A stretch of 64,000 bases of DNA from Rhizobium rosettiformans W3 (lineage in GTDB: Bacteria; Pseudomonadota; Alphaproteobacteria; Rhizobiales; Rhizobiaceae): positions 1 through 64,000 of the forward strand of contig NZ_STGU01000011.1 in NCBI RefSeq assembly GCF_004912135.1, read 5' to 3'. The first letter of the stretch is position 1, and each line of letters starts with the position of its first letter. The position numbers and the translations under genes are program-made. Below the pieces are notes generated by a model. It was not told the DNA's origin and did not search any database. It worked only from the letters and a program-made list of their open reading frames with translations. Positions 1 through 8,215 of this stretch are shown here, piece after piece.

Positions 1-222
1 GAATGCTTCCTGTGAACGAAACGGGGTTGCCCCGGCGAACCGGTTTGGTCCCGCCGTTTAAGGCTTTCATGCGCAATGCGCAAGCGTTAAATAATTGGCC
101 TTCCTGCGCCCGAAACGAGCGCATTCCATGCCCCTCAGCTGACGCAGGGTGAGGAGACTGCCGTAACGCGATGTTGCAGCGTATTATTGTTAAATATCGG
201 TGACTTAGGGGATCGATTGGTC
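1..222. other. left-edge intergenic sequence
   Basis: No open reading frame with a credible start, no tRNA and no clear terminator is visible in these 222 bases left of tRNA-Gly. The next gene to the left lies outside the window. Confidence 0.5.
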
Positions 223-296
223 TGGAGCGGGTAACGGGAATCGAACCCGTGTATTCAGCTTGGAAGGCTGCTGCTCTACCATTGAGCTATACCCGC
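223..296 (-). tRNA. tRNA-Gly(TCC)
   Basis: The reverse complement starts GCGGGTATAGCTC and folds as a 74-nt cloverleaf with encoded CCA. The anticodon loop reads CTTCCAA, giving anticodon TCC, and the T-arm GGTTCGATTCC is intact. It lies 21 bases downstream of tRNA-Tyr on the same strand, so the two are probably co-transcribed leftward. Confidence 0.95.
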
Positions 297-317
297 ATTT
301 TCAGATCCGAGGACGAA

Positions 318-402
318 TGGTGGAGAGAGTTGGATTTGAACCAACGTAGGCTGAGCCAACGGATTTACAGTCCGTCCCCTTTAACCACTCGGGCATCTCT
401 CC
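318..402 (-). tRNA. tRNA-Tyr(GTA)
   Basis: The reverse complement starts GGAGAGATGCCCGAG and is 85 nt long with encoded CCA. It has the long variable arm expected of a class II tRNA and an anticodon loop CTGTAAA, giving anticodon GTA. It is upstream of tRNA-Gly in the same transcript orientation. Confidence 0.95.
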
Positions 403-621
403 ATTCTTTCGTCCGGATCTGGCGACCAAGCTTTGTAGTCCCGACCAGAGTGCGTCGCCCCCTGATCTGCGGCGGGTATATGACGGCCCAACCGGCTCAT
501 GTCAACACGAAGTTTGACGAAAAATTCCGAAAAGTTTCATAGGCCAGACACATGCCCCGGACGCACAGGGGATTTTCCGGCCGGGTCTATGCCCGCCCTT
601 CACCCGCCGCTATAAGGGCGC

Positions 622-1503
622 ATGGTCAAAGATCCCAAAACCGATAAAACCGCCCGCGACACCCATTATGCGACGCTGCGCCGACAGGTGCGCGATGCCA
701 AGCGTGAGCGCGGCGAAATCCCGACTCCCGGACCGCAAAAGCCGCGCAAGAGCAATGCCGACTGGACGCCGCCGAAGCTCGCGCCCGAGCAGGTCCTGCT
801 CTATGGATTGCATACCGTGCGCGCAGCGCTCGACAATCCCGAACGCAAGCTGATCAAGCTCTCGGCGACGCAGAATGCGCTGGTCCGGCTTGAAATCCCC
901 TCTGTGGAAAACCTCCGCATTCCCTTCGAGACAGTGACACCGCAGGATCTCGACAAGGTGCTCGGCCCCGAGGCCATCCACCAGGGCGTCATGCTGGAGA
1001 CGCGCCCCCTGCCCGTTCGTCGGCTCGAAGCGCTGAAGGACAGCCCGCTGATCCTGGTGCTCGACCAGGTGACCGATCCGCACAATGTCGGCGCCATCAT
1101 GCGGTCGGCCGTGGCCTTCAATGCCGGCGCCGTCATTACAACGCAGCGGCACAGCCCGACAGAATCAGGCGTGCTCGCAAAATCGGCCTCCGGCGCGCTG
1201 GAACTCATCCCCTATATCCAGGTGACCAATCTCGCGGACGCGCTGGGTGAGCTGCACAAGCTCGGCTTCTTCTCCGTCGGTCTCGATTCGGAAGGTCCGG
1301 CGCCGATGGAGCAGACGCTGACGGGCGATCGGATCGCGCTGGTGCTCGGCTCCGAAGGCAAGGGATTGCGGCAGAAGACACGCGAGACGGTTTCGGCGCT
1401 CGCCCGCCTCGACATGCCGGGCGCGATCAAGTCGCTCAATGTCTCCAATGCCGCGGCCATCGCGCTCTATGCCTCCCGTCAGCATCTGGCGGGCAAGGGC
1501 TGA
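622..1503 (+). CDS. rlmB: 23S rRNA (guanosine-2'-O)-methyltransferase RlmB, SpoU/TrmH family
   Basis: SPOUT-fold methyltransferase that 2'-O-methylates a guanosine of 23S rRNA (G2251 in E. coli) using SAM. The first ~55 residues are basic and variable. The substrate-binding domain begins at YGLHTV (61-66). SpoU motif 1 is DPHNVGAIMRSA (152-163), motif 2 is LVLGSEGKGL (240-249), and motif 3 (NVSNAAAIALY) lies near residue 273. The 293 aa fit the family with an extended N terminus. The TGA stop overlaps the ATG of the next gene (TGATG), suggesting coupling. A TrmH paralog with another RNA target is the main alternative. Confidence 0.9.
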   Translation: MVKDPKTDKTARDTHYATLRRQVRDAKRERGEIPTPGPQKPRKSNADWTPPKLAPEQVLLYGLHTVRAALDNPERKLIKLSATQNALVRLEIPSVENLRIPFETVTPQDLDKVLGPEAIHQGVMLETRPLPVRRLEALKDSPLILVLDQVTDPHNVGAIMRSAVAFNAGAVITTQRHSPTESGVLAKSASGALELIPYIQVTNLADALGELHKLGFFSVGLDSEGPAPMEQTLTGDRIALVLGSEGKGLRQKTRETVSALARLDMPGAIKSLNVSNAAAIALYASRQHLAGKG

Positions 1504-2297
1504 TGAAGCTGGTCTTCACCGATCTCGACGGAACGCTGCTCGATCACGACAGCTATTCGTTCGAGGCGGCGCGGCCGGCGCTCGATCTTCTGGCGGCACG
1601 CGGTATTCCGGTGATCCTCGCCAGCAGCAAGACGGAAGCGGAGATGCGGCCGATCGCCGAGGCGATCGGCATATCCCACCCGATGATCGTCGAGAATGGT
1701 GCAGGGGTCGCCGGCCTCGAGAGCGGGGATGCGGCTGCCACGGAAGAAGAAACCGCGAGTCCTTACAAGCGATTGCGGGCGCTTCTTAGGGAATTACCTA
1801 AGGAGCTCAGTGCCAAGTTCGAGGGCTTTGGAGATTGGGATGTTGCGCGTGTGGCGCAGGAGACGGGGCTTCCCCCAGCGTCCGCCGAACGTGCCCGCAA
1901 ACGCCGCTTTTCAGAGCCCGGACGCTTTGCCGGCACGGAGGACGAGAAGCGCGCCTTCATCGACCTGCTCGAGGCGGAAGGTTTCACGGCGGTTCAGGGC
2001 GGACGCTTCTTCACCCTGATGCCGCAGACATCGAAGGCCGAGCGCATGGCGCAGGTCGTCGCCCATTACCAGCGCGGTCTGGTCGAGCCTGTCCGGACGG
2101 TCGCGCTCGGCGATGCGCCGAACGATCTGGCCATGCTCGAGGCGGCCGATTGCGGCATCATCATTGCCAATCCTGCGCACAAGGCGCTGCCCGTCACGGA
2201 ACGGGAGAGAGAAGGTGCTATCCTGCGCTCGGAACGATCCGGCCCGGAAGGCTGGAACATCATGATCCATCAACTCGTTGCCACGGGGTTTCTCTGA
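1503..2297 (+). CDS. mannosyl-3-phosphoglycerate phosphatase family HAD hydrolase
   Basis: Cytoplasmic HAD-IIB phosphatase of 264 aa. The nucleophile motif is DLDGT (7-11) with both catalytic aspartates. SSKTEAEM (about 42-49) is motif II, and GDAPNDLAML near residue 202 is the Mg-binding motif IV. Family members dephosphorylate mannosyl- or glucosyl-3-phosphoglycerate to the compatible solute. The next gene encodes a matching glycosyltransferase, which supports that role. The start overlaps the rlmB stop. Which sugar is used cannot be decided from sequence alone. Confidence 0.82.
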   Translation: MKLVFTDLDGTLLDHDSYSFEAARPALDLLAARGIPVILASSKTEAEMRPIAEAIGISHPMIVENGAGVAGLESGDAAATEEETASPYKRLRALLRELPKELSAKFEGFGDWDVARVAQETGLPPASAERARKRRFSEPGRFAGTEDEKRAFIDLLEAEGFTAVQGGRFFTLMPQTSKAERMAQVVAHYQRGLVEPVRTVALGDAPNDLAMLEAADCGIIIANPAHKALPVTEREREGAILRSERSGPEGWNIMIHQLVATGFL

Positions 2298-2334
2298 GTC
2301 GGCCGCAACCGACTTCCTCACGAAAGGATTAGAT

Positions 2335-3549
2335 ATGGCGGATTTTCACCAGAACGGCGTGGTCGCGACCCTGCACAATCTCAGGGAACGCTCGCTGGAG
2401 CGGATGGAAAAAGAACTGACCGTCTTTTCCGCTTCGCGCCCCATCACGCTGATCCTGCCGTCGCTCTATTCCGAACTCGAGGCACCCGCCCTCGAACATA
2501 TCGTCTCCGAGCTTTCCCAGGCTCCTTACATTTCCGAAATCGTCATTGGCCTCGATCAGGCGAGCGAAGAGCAGTTTCGCAGCGCCAAGCACTATTTCTC
2601 GCGCCTGCCGCAGAAGCATACCATCCTCTGGCATGACGGGCCTCGGCTGCGGGCCGTCGACGAGAAGCTGAAGGCCGAGGATCTCTCGCCCGACCAGCCG
2701 GGCAAGGGCCGCAATGTCTGGTTCTGCATGGGCTATGTTCTGGCGGCGCGTCAGGCTGGCGTGGTTGCCCTGCATGACTGCGATATCGTCACCTATTCCC
2801 GCGACATGCTGGCGCGCCTCGTCTACCCGGTCGCCAATCCGCGTTTTCCCTACGTTTTCTCGAAGGGTTACTATCCGCGGATCGCCGACCGCTCGCTGAA
2901 CGGTCGAGTGACGAGGCTTCTGGTGACGCCGATCCTGCTCAGCCTCGAAAAGGTCATGGGGCACCATCCCTACATCGATTACCTCAAGGCCTTCCGCTAT
3001 CCGCTCGCCGGCGAATTTGCCATGCAGACGCAGATCCTCTCCGACATCCGCATCCCGTCGGACTGGGGCCTGGAGATCGGCGTCTTGTCGGAGATGTGGC
3101 GCAACTACTCCACCCAGTCGATCTGCCAGGTCGACATCGCCGATGCTTATGATCACAAGCACCAGCCGCTTTCGCCCGAGGATGCCGCCAAGGGATTGTC
3201 GCGCATGTCGATCGACATCACCAAGGCGCTCTACCGGAAGCTTGCGACCGACGGTGTCGTGTTCAGCCAGGATGCCTTCCGGACGTTGAAGGCGACCTAT
3301 TACCGGACGGCGCTGGATCTGGTGGAGACCTATTACCACGACGCACGGATGAACGGGCTGACCACCGATCGCCACCGCGAGGAGCAGGCCGTGGAACTCT
3401 TCGCTGCCAATCTGATTGAAGCCGGCCAGGTCTATCTCGACAATCCGAACGCCACCCCCTTCATGCCGAGCTGGAACCGGGTGCAGAGCGCGCTTCCCGA
3501 CCTGTTGCGCGATATTCAGGAAGCCGTGCGGCTCGACGCCGAGGACTGA
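2335..3549 (+). CDS. glycosyltransferase, glucosyl-3-phosphoglycerate synthase-like
   Basis: Predicted soluble 404-aa GT-A type transferase. HDCD near residues 147-150 is the likely DXD-type nucleotide-sugar/metal site, and the N-terminal ~100 residues look like a Rossmann-type sugar-nucleotide fold. The ATG at 2335 is preceded by GAAAGGA, a better start than an in-frame ATG 57 bases earlier that overlaps the phosphatase. Paired with the phosphatase upstream, it would transfer glucose or mannose to 3-phosphoglycerate, giving a two-step osmolyte pathway. The GT81/GpgS assignment is by resemblance and context. Confidence 0.75.
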   Translation: MADFHQNGVVATLHNLRERSLERMEKELTVFSASRPITLILPSLYSELEAPALEHIVSELSQAPYISEIVIGLDQASEEQFRSAKHYFSRLPQKHTILWHDGPRLRAVDEKLKAEDLSPDQPGKGRNVWFCMGYVLAARQAGVVALHDCDIVTYSRDMLARLVYPVANPRFPYVFSKGYYPRIADRSLNGRVTRLLVTPILLSLEKVMGHHPYIDYLKAFRYPLAGEFAMQTQILSDIRIPSDWGLEIGVLSEMWRNYSTQSICQVDIADAYDHKHQPLSPEDAAKGLSRMSIDITKALYRKLATDGVVFSQDAFRTLKATYYRTALDLVETYYHDARMNGLTTDRHREEQAVELFAANLIEAGQVYLDNPNATPFMPSWNRVQSALPDLLRDIQEAVRLDAED

Positions 3550-3580
3550 TCGTCATCGGACACTGCCGACGGGCCGTCCG

Positions 3581-4555
3581 TCACATGGCCGGGCGGCAGG
3601 TCAATTCGCCTTCGACAGCGACGAAGGACGTGCCATTGGCCGTCAGCTTGCGCTCGATGGGATAGTCGATGACGCTCGGCCAGGCTTCGATATCCTTGGC
3701 GGCGTTGGGATCGGCATCGATGGCCGGCTGATAGGCGGCCCGGCAATCCGGCAGCGGTCGGTCCCCGGCGAGGCCCAGTTCCTTACGGATGCTTGCTGCG
3801 CAGCTGTCCGGCTGGGCCAGCAGCGAACAGGTGGCGGCATAGGTCCTGCGGTAGCGAAGCGTCAGTTCGTCATCGACCAGCGTCAGGGCGGAGAACTCGC
3901 CCGCCACCACGTCATCCATCAGCCGTGTGCCGCTACGGGTATCGTAGACGACGAAGGGCATGCCGCCATTCCAGCCATCAGCGCCGCGGAAAAAGGCGTA
4001 AGGGCCGACCGCCCCCCAGAGATAGCCGGCGGTATCGTCTTCGATCTTGCGATCGAGCGTCGGATTGAGCTGACAGGGACCTTCCGACGGCGCGATGTAG
4101 AGGCCAGCCGCGCCCTTCTCGCCGAGATCCAGTTCCTTCAGGGCAAAATTCGGGTAGCGCAGGCAGGTGAGCTTGCCCTTCATGTCGAAGCCCGTGTCTT
4201 TTTCCGCAAGCTCGACCTCCGCGCGGGTGGCGCGGTCGAACTGGCCGGTCACCTCGCCCGCGTCCCGACAGGTCACAGGCGCCATCCGGCCGATCGCGAA
4301 CTGCAACTCGTCGCCCTTGCCGCGCAATTCGTAGCGGCCATTCGAATACCAGAAGCCGCTGGCGGCCTGTTGCTGCGGGAGAGACTGCTTCGTGCCATCC
4401 TGAAGGGTGAGTTCGGCCATGTCCTGGCTGAAGCTGACGATGAGGGAATTGCCGTTTTCGCAGACATATTTGATGTCGGCGGCCTGCCCTGGACTTGGCA
4501 GAGCAAGGATTGCAGTCGCGGCCAGTGCCAGGCCGGTCAGTGTCGGTACGCGCAT
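3581..4555 (-). CDS. secreted protein with N-terminal MliC-like lysozyme-inhibitor domain
   Basis: 324 aa. The start is the ATG at 4555, preceded by GAGGAA and followed by a clear Sec signal peptide (basic MR, then a hydrophobic stretch ending near GQAADI). An ATG 72 bases upstream has no signal and is rejected. Residues ~27-95 have the pattern of periplasmic c-type lysozyme inhibitors (MliC/PliC): YVCENG at the start, an SASGFWYSN-like SGFWYSN core and a closing Cys (PVTC). The C-terminal ~220 residues, with several cysteines, are not recognised. It probably protects peptidoglycan in the periplasm. Confidence 0.7.
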   Translation of the reverse strand: MRVPTLTGLALAATAILALPSPGQAADIKYVCENGNSLIVSFSQDMAELTLQDGTKQSLPQQQAASGFWYSNGRYELRGKGDELQFAIGRMAPVTCRDAGEVTGQFDRATRAEVELAEKDTGFDMKGKLTCLRYPNFALKELDLGEKGAAGLYIAPSEGPCQLNPTLDRKIEDDTAGYLWGAVGPYAFFRGADGWNGGMPFVVYDTRSGTRLMDDVVAGEFSALTLVDDELTLRYRRTYAATCSLLAQPDSCAASIRKELGLAGDRPLPDCRAAYQPAIDADPNAAKDIEAWPSVIDYPIERKLTANGTSFVAVEGELTCRPAM

Positions 4556-4640
4556 CGGGTCTTCCTCGGCTTTCGGCCGTGACCATGCCAAAGAACAGCC
4601 CTCAAGGACAATGGAAAATGCGATCAATTCTGATGAGAAG

Positions 4641-4692
4641 TGGTGCCCCCGGCAGGGTTCGAACCCGCGACCCCCTGATTACAAATCAGGTG
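4641..4692 (-). repeat. attL: 52-bp copy of the tRNA-Thr 3' end
   Basis: Identical to 22140-22191. It contains the CCA end, acceptor strand, T-arm and anticodon stem-loop of tRNA-Thr(TGT). The match ends at base 4693, where the tRNA 5' half is replaced by unrelated sequence, so this is a truncated tRNA remnant and not a gene. Confidence 0.95.
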
Positions 4693-4753
4693 ACAGCCCT
4701 TAACACGGGCAATCGATCGGGATCAAGACACCCCTGAAAACCCCTCGTTTCCA

Positions 4754-4838
4754 TTGACTTTCGGGGTAACGTTAGGCGATGTTACCAACATCCAATATCG
4801 CGGATTATCGCGTTACCCCGTCACCCTCCCGTTACCCC
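4754..4838 (+). promoter_or_regulatory. integrase promoter and candidate integrase arm-binding sites
   Basis: A possible promoter has TTGACT at 4754-4759 and, 18 bases on, GATGTT at 4778-4783. The nonamer CGTTACCCC occurs inverted at 4763-4771 (inside that spacer) and direct at 4811-4819 and 4830-4838. A related CGTTACCC lies at 22060-22067 near the other end. The inner left and right copies sit about 70 and 72 bases from their att cores in inverted orientation, as expected of tyrosine-integrase arm sites. Integrase autoregulation is inferred from the overlap. Confidence 0.55.
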
Positions 4839-4851
4839 AAGGCTCAAGACC

Positions 4852-6159
4852 ATGGCAAAACCCCTCACTGTGAAGGCCGTTGATGCCGCAAAGCATGGCA
4901 CCAACAAAGACGGCGAGGCCATTCGCGTTGAATATCCAGATGGAGGCCTGCCCGGTCTTTATCTCGTGGTGCAGCCTTCCGGGTCGAAGAGTTGGGCCAT
5001 CCGCTATAGAGCCGGTGGAAAGCCCCGCAAGATGACGATCGGCCCTTATCCCGTCTTCGGGCTTGCTGCAGCCCGCGAGGCCGCTGGCAAGGCTCTAAGG
5101 GCTGTTTCGGAGGGTCGAGATCCCGGCCATGAGAAGAAGCTCACCAAGGCAGCCCAGGCGAACGATCTCACTCGCATTGAGGCGGTGCTTGATGACTTCG
5201 TGTCGAGGCACGTCGAGGTGAAGAACCGGCCCAGCTCGATCAAGGAGAACAAGCGGCTGATCGAGGTGGAGATCAAGCCCAAGTGGAAAGGCCGGCAGAT
5301 GGAGACGATCACCCGGCGCGAGATCATCACCCTACTCGACGAGATCGCCGACCGCGGCGCCCCCATCATCGCGAACCGGGTTCACGCCCTGCTTCGGAAG
5401 TTCTTCAATTGGGCCATTGAGCGCGATGTGATCCAGGCCTCACCCGTGGCGAACGTGAAGGCCCCGGCTGCAGAGGTGGCGCGCGATCGGGTTCTTTCCC
5501 ATGACGAGATCCGGCTCGTCTGGCTTGCTGCCGACAAGGTGGATTGGCCGTTCGGCCCACTGGTCAAGCTTCTGCTCTTGACCGGTCAACGGCGCGATGA
5601 GGTCGCCTCGGCGTCGTGGGATGAATTCACCCTCGACGGCCCCGCCCCTCTCTGGGTGATCCCAAAGGAGCGGGCGAAGAACAATCAGGCGCATTCGGTC
5701 CCGCTGTCAAAGTCGGCTGTCGAGATCCTGCAGGCCCTACCCCGCATCAAGGGCGCCGAAAGCTTCATCCTCACAACCACCGGCAAATCGCCCGTGAGCG
5801 GCTTCTCAAGGGCCAAGGATGGCATTGACGCCGCGATGCTCGCCATTGCCCGACAGGAGGCCGCAGAGCGCGGAGAAGACCCCGAGAAGGTCAATCTGCC
5901 GGAATGGCGGCTGCACGATCTCAGGCGCACGGCAGCGAGCGGGATGGCGGCACTCGGTCAACCGGTCCATGTCGTCGAGGCGGTGCTCAATCACCGGAGC
6001 GGGACCATCAAGGGCGTTGCGGCAGTCTATAACCGTCACGACTATCTGGAGGAGAAGCGGCGCGCGTTGGCGGCTTGGGCTTCCAAGGTGGCGGAGATCG
6101 TCACAGGCGAGCTGTCGGGCGCCGTGGTGCGTCTCGATACCGCGAAGAAGCGCTCTTGA
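4852..6159 (+). CDS. site-specific tyrosine recombinase (integrase) of the tRNA-Thr element
   Basis: 435 aa, P4/DUF4102-type. Residues ~1-95 are the arm-DNA-binding domain, ~105-200 the core-binding (SAM-like) domain and ~215-410 the catalytic domain. Visible catalytic residues are Arg in TGQRRDE (247/248), HDLR (H355, R358), H381 in LNHRSG and the nucleophile Tyr393 in VYNRHDY. It lies 160 bases inside attL and reads into the element, the usual position for an integrase that targets a tRNA 3' end. The start follows AAGG at about 10 bases. No truncation is seen, so it is probably active. Confidence 0.95.
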   Translation: MAKPLTVKAVDAAKHGTNKDGEAIRVEYPDGGLPGLYLVVQPSGSKSWAIRYRAGGKPRKMTIGPYPVFGLAAAREAAGKALRAVSEGRDPGHEKKLTKAAQANDLTRIEAVLDDFVSRHVEVKNRPSSIKENKRLIEVEIKPKWKGRQMETITRREIITLLDEIADRGAPIIANRVHALLRKFFNWAIERDVIQASPVANVKAPAAEVARDRVLSHDEIRLVWLAADKVDWPFGPLVKLLLLTGQRRDEVASASWDEFTLDGPAPLWVIPKERAKNNQAHSVPLSKSAVEILQALPRIKGAESFILTTTGKSPVSGFSRAKDGIDAAMLAIARQEAAERGEDPEKVNLPEWRLHDLRRTAASGMAALGQPVHVVEAVLNHRSGTIKGVAAVYNRHDYLEEKRRALAAWASKVAEIVTGELSGAVVRLDTAKKRS

Positions 6160-6228
6160 TCGTCAGTGACGCTTAGACCATACAACCGCCTGGCGACGGC
6201 ATCCGTCGAGTTGAAGATTGAGGACACC

Positions 6229-6990
6229 ATGAGCGGGAGCCGTGTCGGGCAAAAGATGAAAGCATACTGCTCTGGCTGCAAAGGCGAGCGCAACTGCGAC
6301 ATCCATGGGCACTATGCAGAGAGCGACGATGATGGACTGGTTCAGTGGTACCGGGATTGGTATCTCTTAGTTTGTCGTGGCTGCGAACATGTATTTGCCC
6401 AGTCAGTCAGCACAGATTCGGAATCTCGGGTACCTTACTACGCAGTCAACGGAGAGGTAGAATACGAACACGAAGAGACCATCGTGATGTGGCCGGCTAG
6501 AGCCAAGCGGGATCGGCCACAATGGTTTGATGGCAACCTCATCGACAGCAAGAAATCGACACAGCAACTCGACGCGTCATTGCTCGAACTTTATGGCGCC
6601 CTCGATAATGACCTGAATGTCTTAGCCTCCATAGGCATGAGAACATCTTTCGACATTGCGGCGGAAAATCTCGGGGTAGATCCGAGCCTCACTTTCCAGC
6701 AAAAGATTACAGACTTGCTGAGCCGGGGCGCGATCAAGCCATCCGAGAAAGACCATATCGATATCCTAGTTGACGCAGGGAGTGCGTCTGCTCATCGAGG
6801 TTGGAAACCGCGCATCGCCGAGCTGAATACGCTGATGGACATTCTAGAAGGCTTCATATTCAACAACTTCGTTTTGCCTGAGCGTGAACAAGCAAAGGCT
6901 GATGAGATCGCGAAAATAAAGGCGAAAGTGCCAGCAAAGGCCACCAAGCCTAAACCGAAGACGAAACCTAAGCCAGCAGCCAAAACCTAG
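6229..6990 (+). CDS. DUF4145-domain protein with N-terminal zinc ribbon
   Basis: 253 aa from the ATG at 6229 (GAGG five bases upstream); an ATG at 6166 is less likely. Two CxxC pairs (CSGC and CRGC, about residues 14-17 and 49-52) form a probable zinc ribbon. Residues ~105-220 resemble DUF4145, with the family-like LYGALDND and GSASAHRGW segments. The last ~30 residues are Lys/Pro/Ala repeats. DUF4145 proteins are often found beside or fused to restriction and defence genes, so a defence cargo role is plausible but unproven. Its lower GC and position behind the integrase mark it as cargo. Confidence 0.72.
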   Translation: MSGSRVGQKMKAYCSGCKGERNCDIHGHYAESDDDGLVQWYRDWYLLVCRGCEHVFAQSVSTDSESRVPYYAVNGEVEYEHEETIVMWPARAKRDRPQWFDGNLIDSKKSTQQLDASLLELYGALDNDLNVLASIGMRTSFDIAAENLGVDPSLTFQQKITDLLSRGAIKPSEKDHIDILVDAGSASAHRGWKPRIAELNTLMDILEGFIFNNFVLPEREQAKADEIAKIKAKVPAKATKPKPKTKPKPAAKT

Positions 6991-7104
6991 AGGAGCGTGC
7001 CGTAAAGCCTCTTGATCACCGGCCCTCTATCGGCCATAGAAGCCCCCAGGCGGCGATAATCATAGACACCCGGGCCATATGCGGCGGCCCATGAGAGACC
7101 GCCC
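6991..7104. other. short intergenic region
   Basis: No gene, RNA or strong hairpin terminator was recognised between the DUF4145 gene and the next small ORF. Confidence 0.4.
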
Positions 7105-7350
7105 ATGCAAGCTTACAAGGGAGCCCGGACCCTATTCGACTTCGCCGGCCGCAAGATCCACGTTGAATGTCTGAAATGCGAGATCCGGCGCCGTTACGAC
7201 GGGGACGCGATGATTGCGCGCGTCGGCAGGAATGTGGTGATGCCAGACTTGCTCAATCGAATAGCGCGCGGCAACGGGTGTTTTCTCAACGACGCGCCGA
7301 CGCCAAACGGTATCAGGTGCCGGATGCACTATGCGGATGTCCGAATTTGA
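7105..7350 (+). CDS. small hypothetical protein with a CxxC pair
   Basis: 81 aa of unknown function. It contains CLKC (about residues 23-26) and two more cysteines (GCF, RCR) that could bind one metal ion. The ATG follows GAGACC weakly. Its 3' end overlaps the 3' end of the DUF6894 gene on the other strand by 38 bases, which is tolerable for convergent small genes. It is supported only by composition and context. Confidence 0.5.
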   Translation: MQAYKGARTLFDFAGRKIHVECLKCEIRRRYDGDAMIARVGRNVVMPDLLNRIARGNGCFLNDAPTPNGIRCRMHYADVRI

Positions 7351-7567
7351 TAACGCTGGTCAGTGGCACAGCTTCAACGATATTGCCCGCCTCGTCGCGC
7401 ACTTCGATAGTTGTGCCATCGATCGCGGTTTCTCTCATGATCGCTTCAATGACCATATCACGCGCCGCGAGCTGAGCCTCCCTGATAGCGTGGTCGGCAG
7501 TGGGCATAAAGATGCCCTCGACGTCAGGGATCGTGCAAACTTCGGTTCGGATATCGAAATAGAACAT
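7313..7567 (-). CDS. DUF6894 family small protein
   Basis: 84 aa, starting MFYFDIR, the typical opening of the DUF6894 family found in many rhizobia. The ATG at 7567 is chosen over the one at 7573 because GAGG lies seven bases before it, while the upstream ATG has no spacing. DVEG and the segment HAIREAQ follow the family pattern. Function is unknown. It is in the left cargo region, not coupled to the phage operon. Confidence 0.75.
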   Translation of the reverse strand: MFYFDIRTEVCTIPDVEGIFMPTADHAIREAQLAARDMVIEAIMRETAIDGTTIEVRDEAGNIVEAVPLTSVIKFGHPHSASGT

Positions 7568-7610
7568 GGGCATGCCTCAGAAACATATACGTACAGAGGC
7601 AGTTCCCGAT

Positions 7611-7853
7611 TTAGTTTTCCAGGGTGTAGACGTTGGAGCTGCGCTCCACCACGAACCGGTCGAGCAGGCCGAAAAGGGCCGCTTCTAAGTCGTCCGCCAC
7701 GGTCACATCTTCGTCTTGAACTGCTGCCTCAATCGTCCGCTTGACGATCTTATCCAAATCCTCCGCAGGCAAGTTGTAGTGGATAGCGCGCTTCCTAAGG
7801 ATTTTTTGAAGATCGCTGCTGCCCGCCGCACGCGAGCCGGCTTCAGACGCCAT
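7611..7853 (-). CDS. small protein resembling a truncated ECF sigma region 2
   Basis: 80 aa from the ATG at 7853, with AGGAG nine bases upstream. The middle segment, starting LRKRAIHY and containing AEDLDKIVKRT, recalls the helix pattern of ECF sigma factor region 2 (helix, 'DaeDlvqdt', helix), but there is no region 4. It could be a small regulator or a coincidence of helical composition. Unrecognised otherwise. Confidence 0.45.
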   Translation of the reverse strand: MASEAGSRAAGSSDLQKILRKRAIHYNLPAEDLDKIVKRTIEAAVQDEDVTVADDLEAALFGLLDRFVVERSSNVYTLEN

Positions 7854-7862
7854 CGCTGGCAA

Positions 7863-8215
7863 CTCCTGCTGATTAGATGAGGCGGGCGAAGTGATGTCTC
7901 ACTGTCGCCAGCTCCCGCTGTTATCTGTTGACGATGCAATGAGCATACTCTCAATTACCGGTGAGTCGAGTCTTCCCGAAAAGGCACGGGAATACGTCGA
8001 CGCGGCTCCGCTGCATTGTGAGCAGTTGCGCCGTCGCTAAAATGAGAGCATTCTGATTGACAGCGGACGGCGCGGCAGGCCTCCCACCTTCGTCTCGTCC
8101 CTGGTCGAAGGGCGCCGTCCGTCTCTCTGATTAAGCGCTCAGTGCATGGGCAAGCGTGCACCTTGCAAATACTCCTGCATGCCTTCACCATCGGTCTCCT
8201 TCGGGAGGCTTTTTC
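7863..8215. other. 353-base gap upstream of the SRAP gene
   Basis: A 78-codon ORF on the minus strand here (7955-8191) has low-complexity, arginine-rich composition and no ribosome site, so it is not called. A TTGACG at about 7926 has no matching -10 box. Nothing else was recognised. Confidence 0.4.

Noticed and set aside
249..542. 97-codon ORF over the tRNA-Gly/tRNA-Tyr region
   Set aside because: It reads across two tRNA genes on the other strand and has no ribosome site; composition is not protein-like.
3416..4582. 388-codon plus-strand ORF opposite the MliC-like gene
   Set aside because: It is the antisense shadow of a gene with a clear signal peptide and start.
4641..4737. A second tRNA-Thr gene at the left end of the element
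   Set aside because: Only the 3' 52 bases match; the 5' half and D-arm are absent, so it is an att remnant.
7955..8191. 78-codon minus-strand ORF upstream of the SRAP gene
   Set aside because: Low complexity, Arg/Cys-rich and without a ribosome site.
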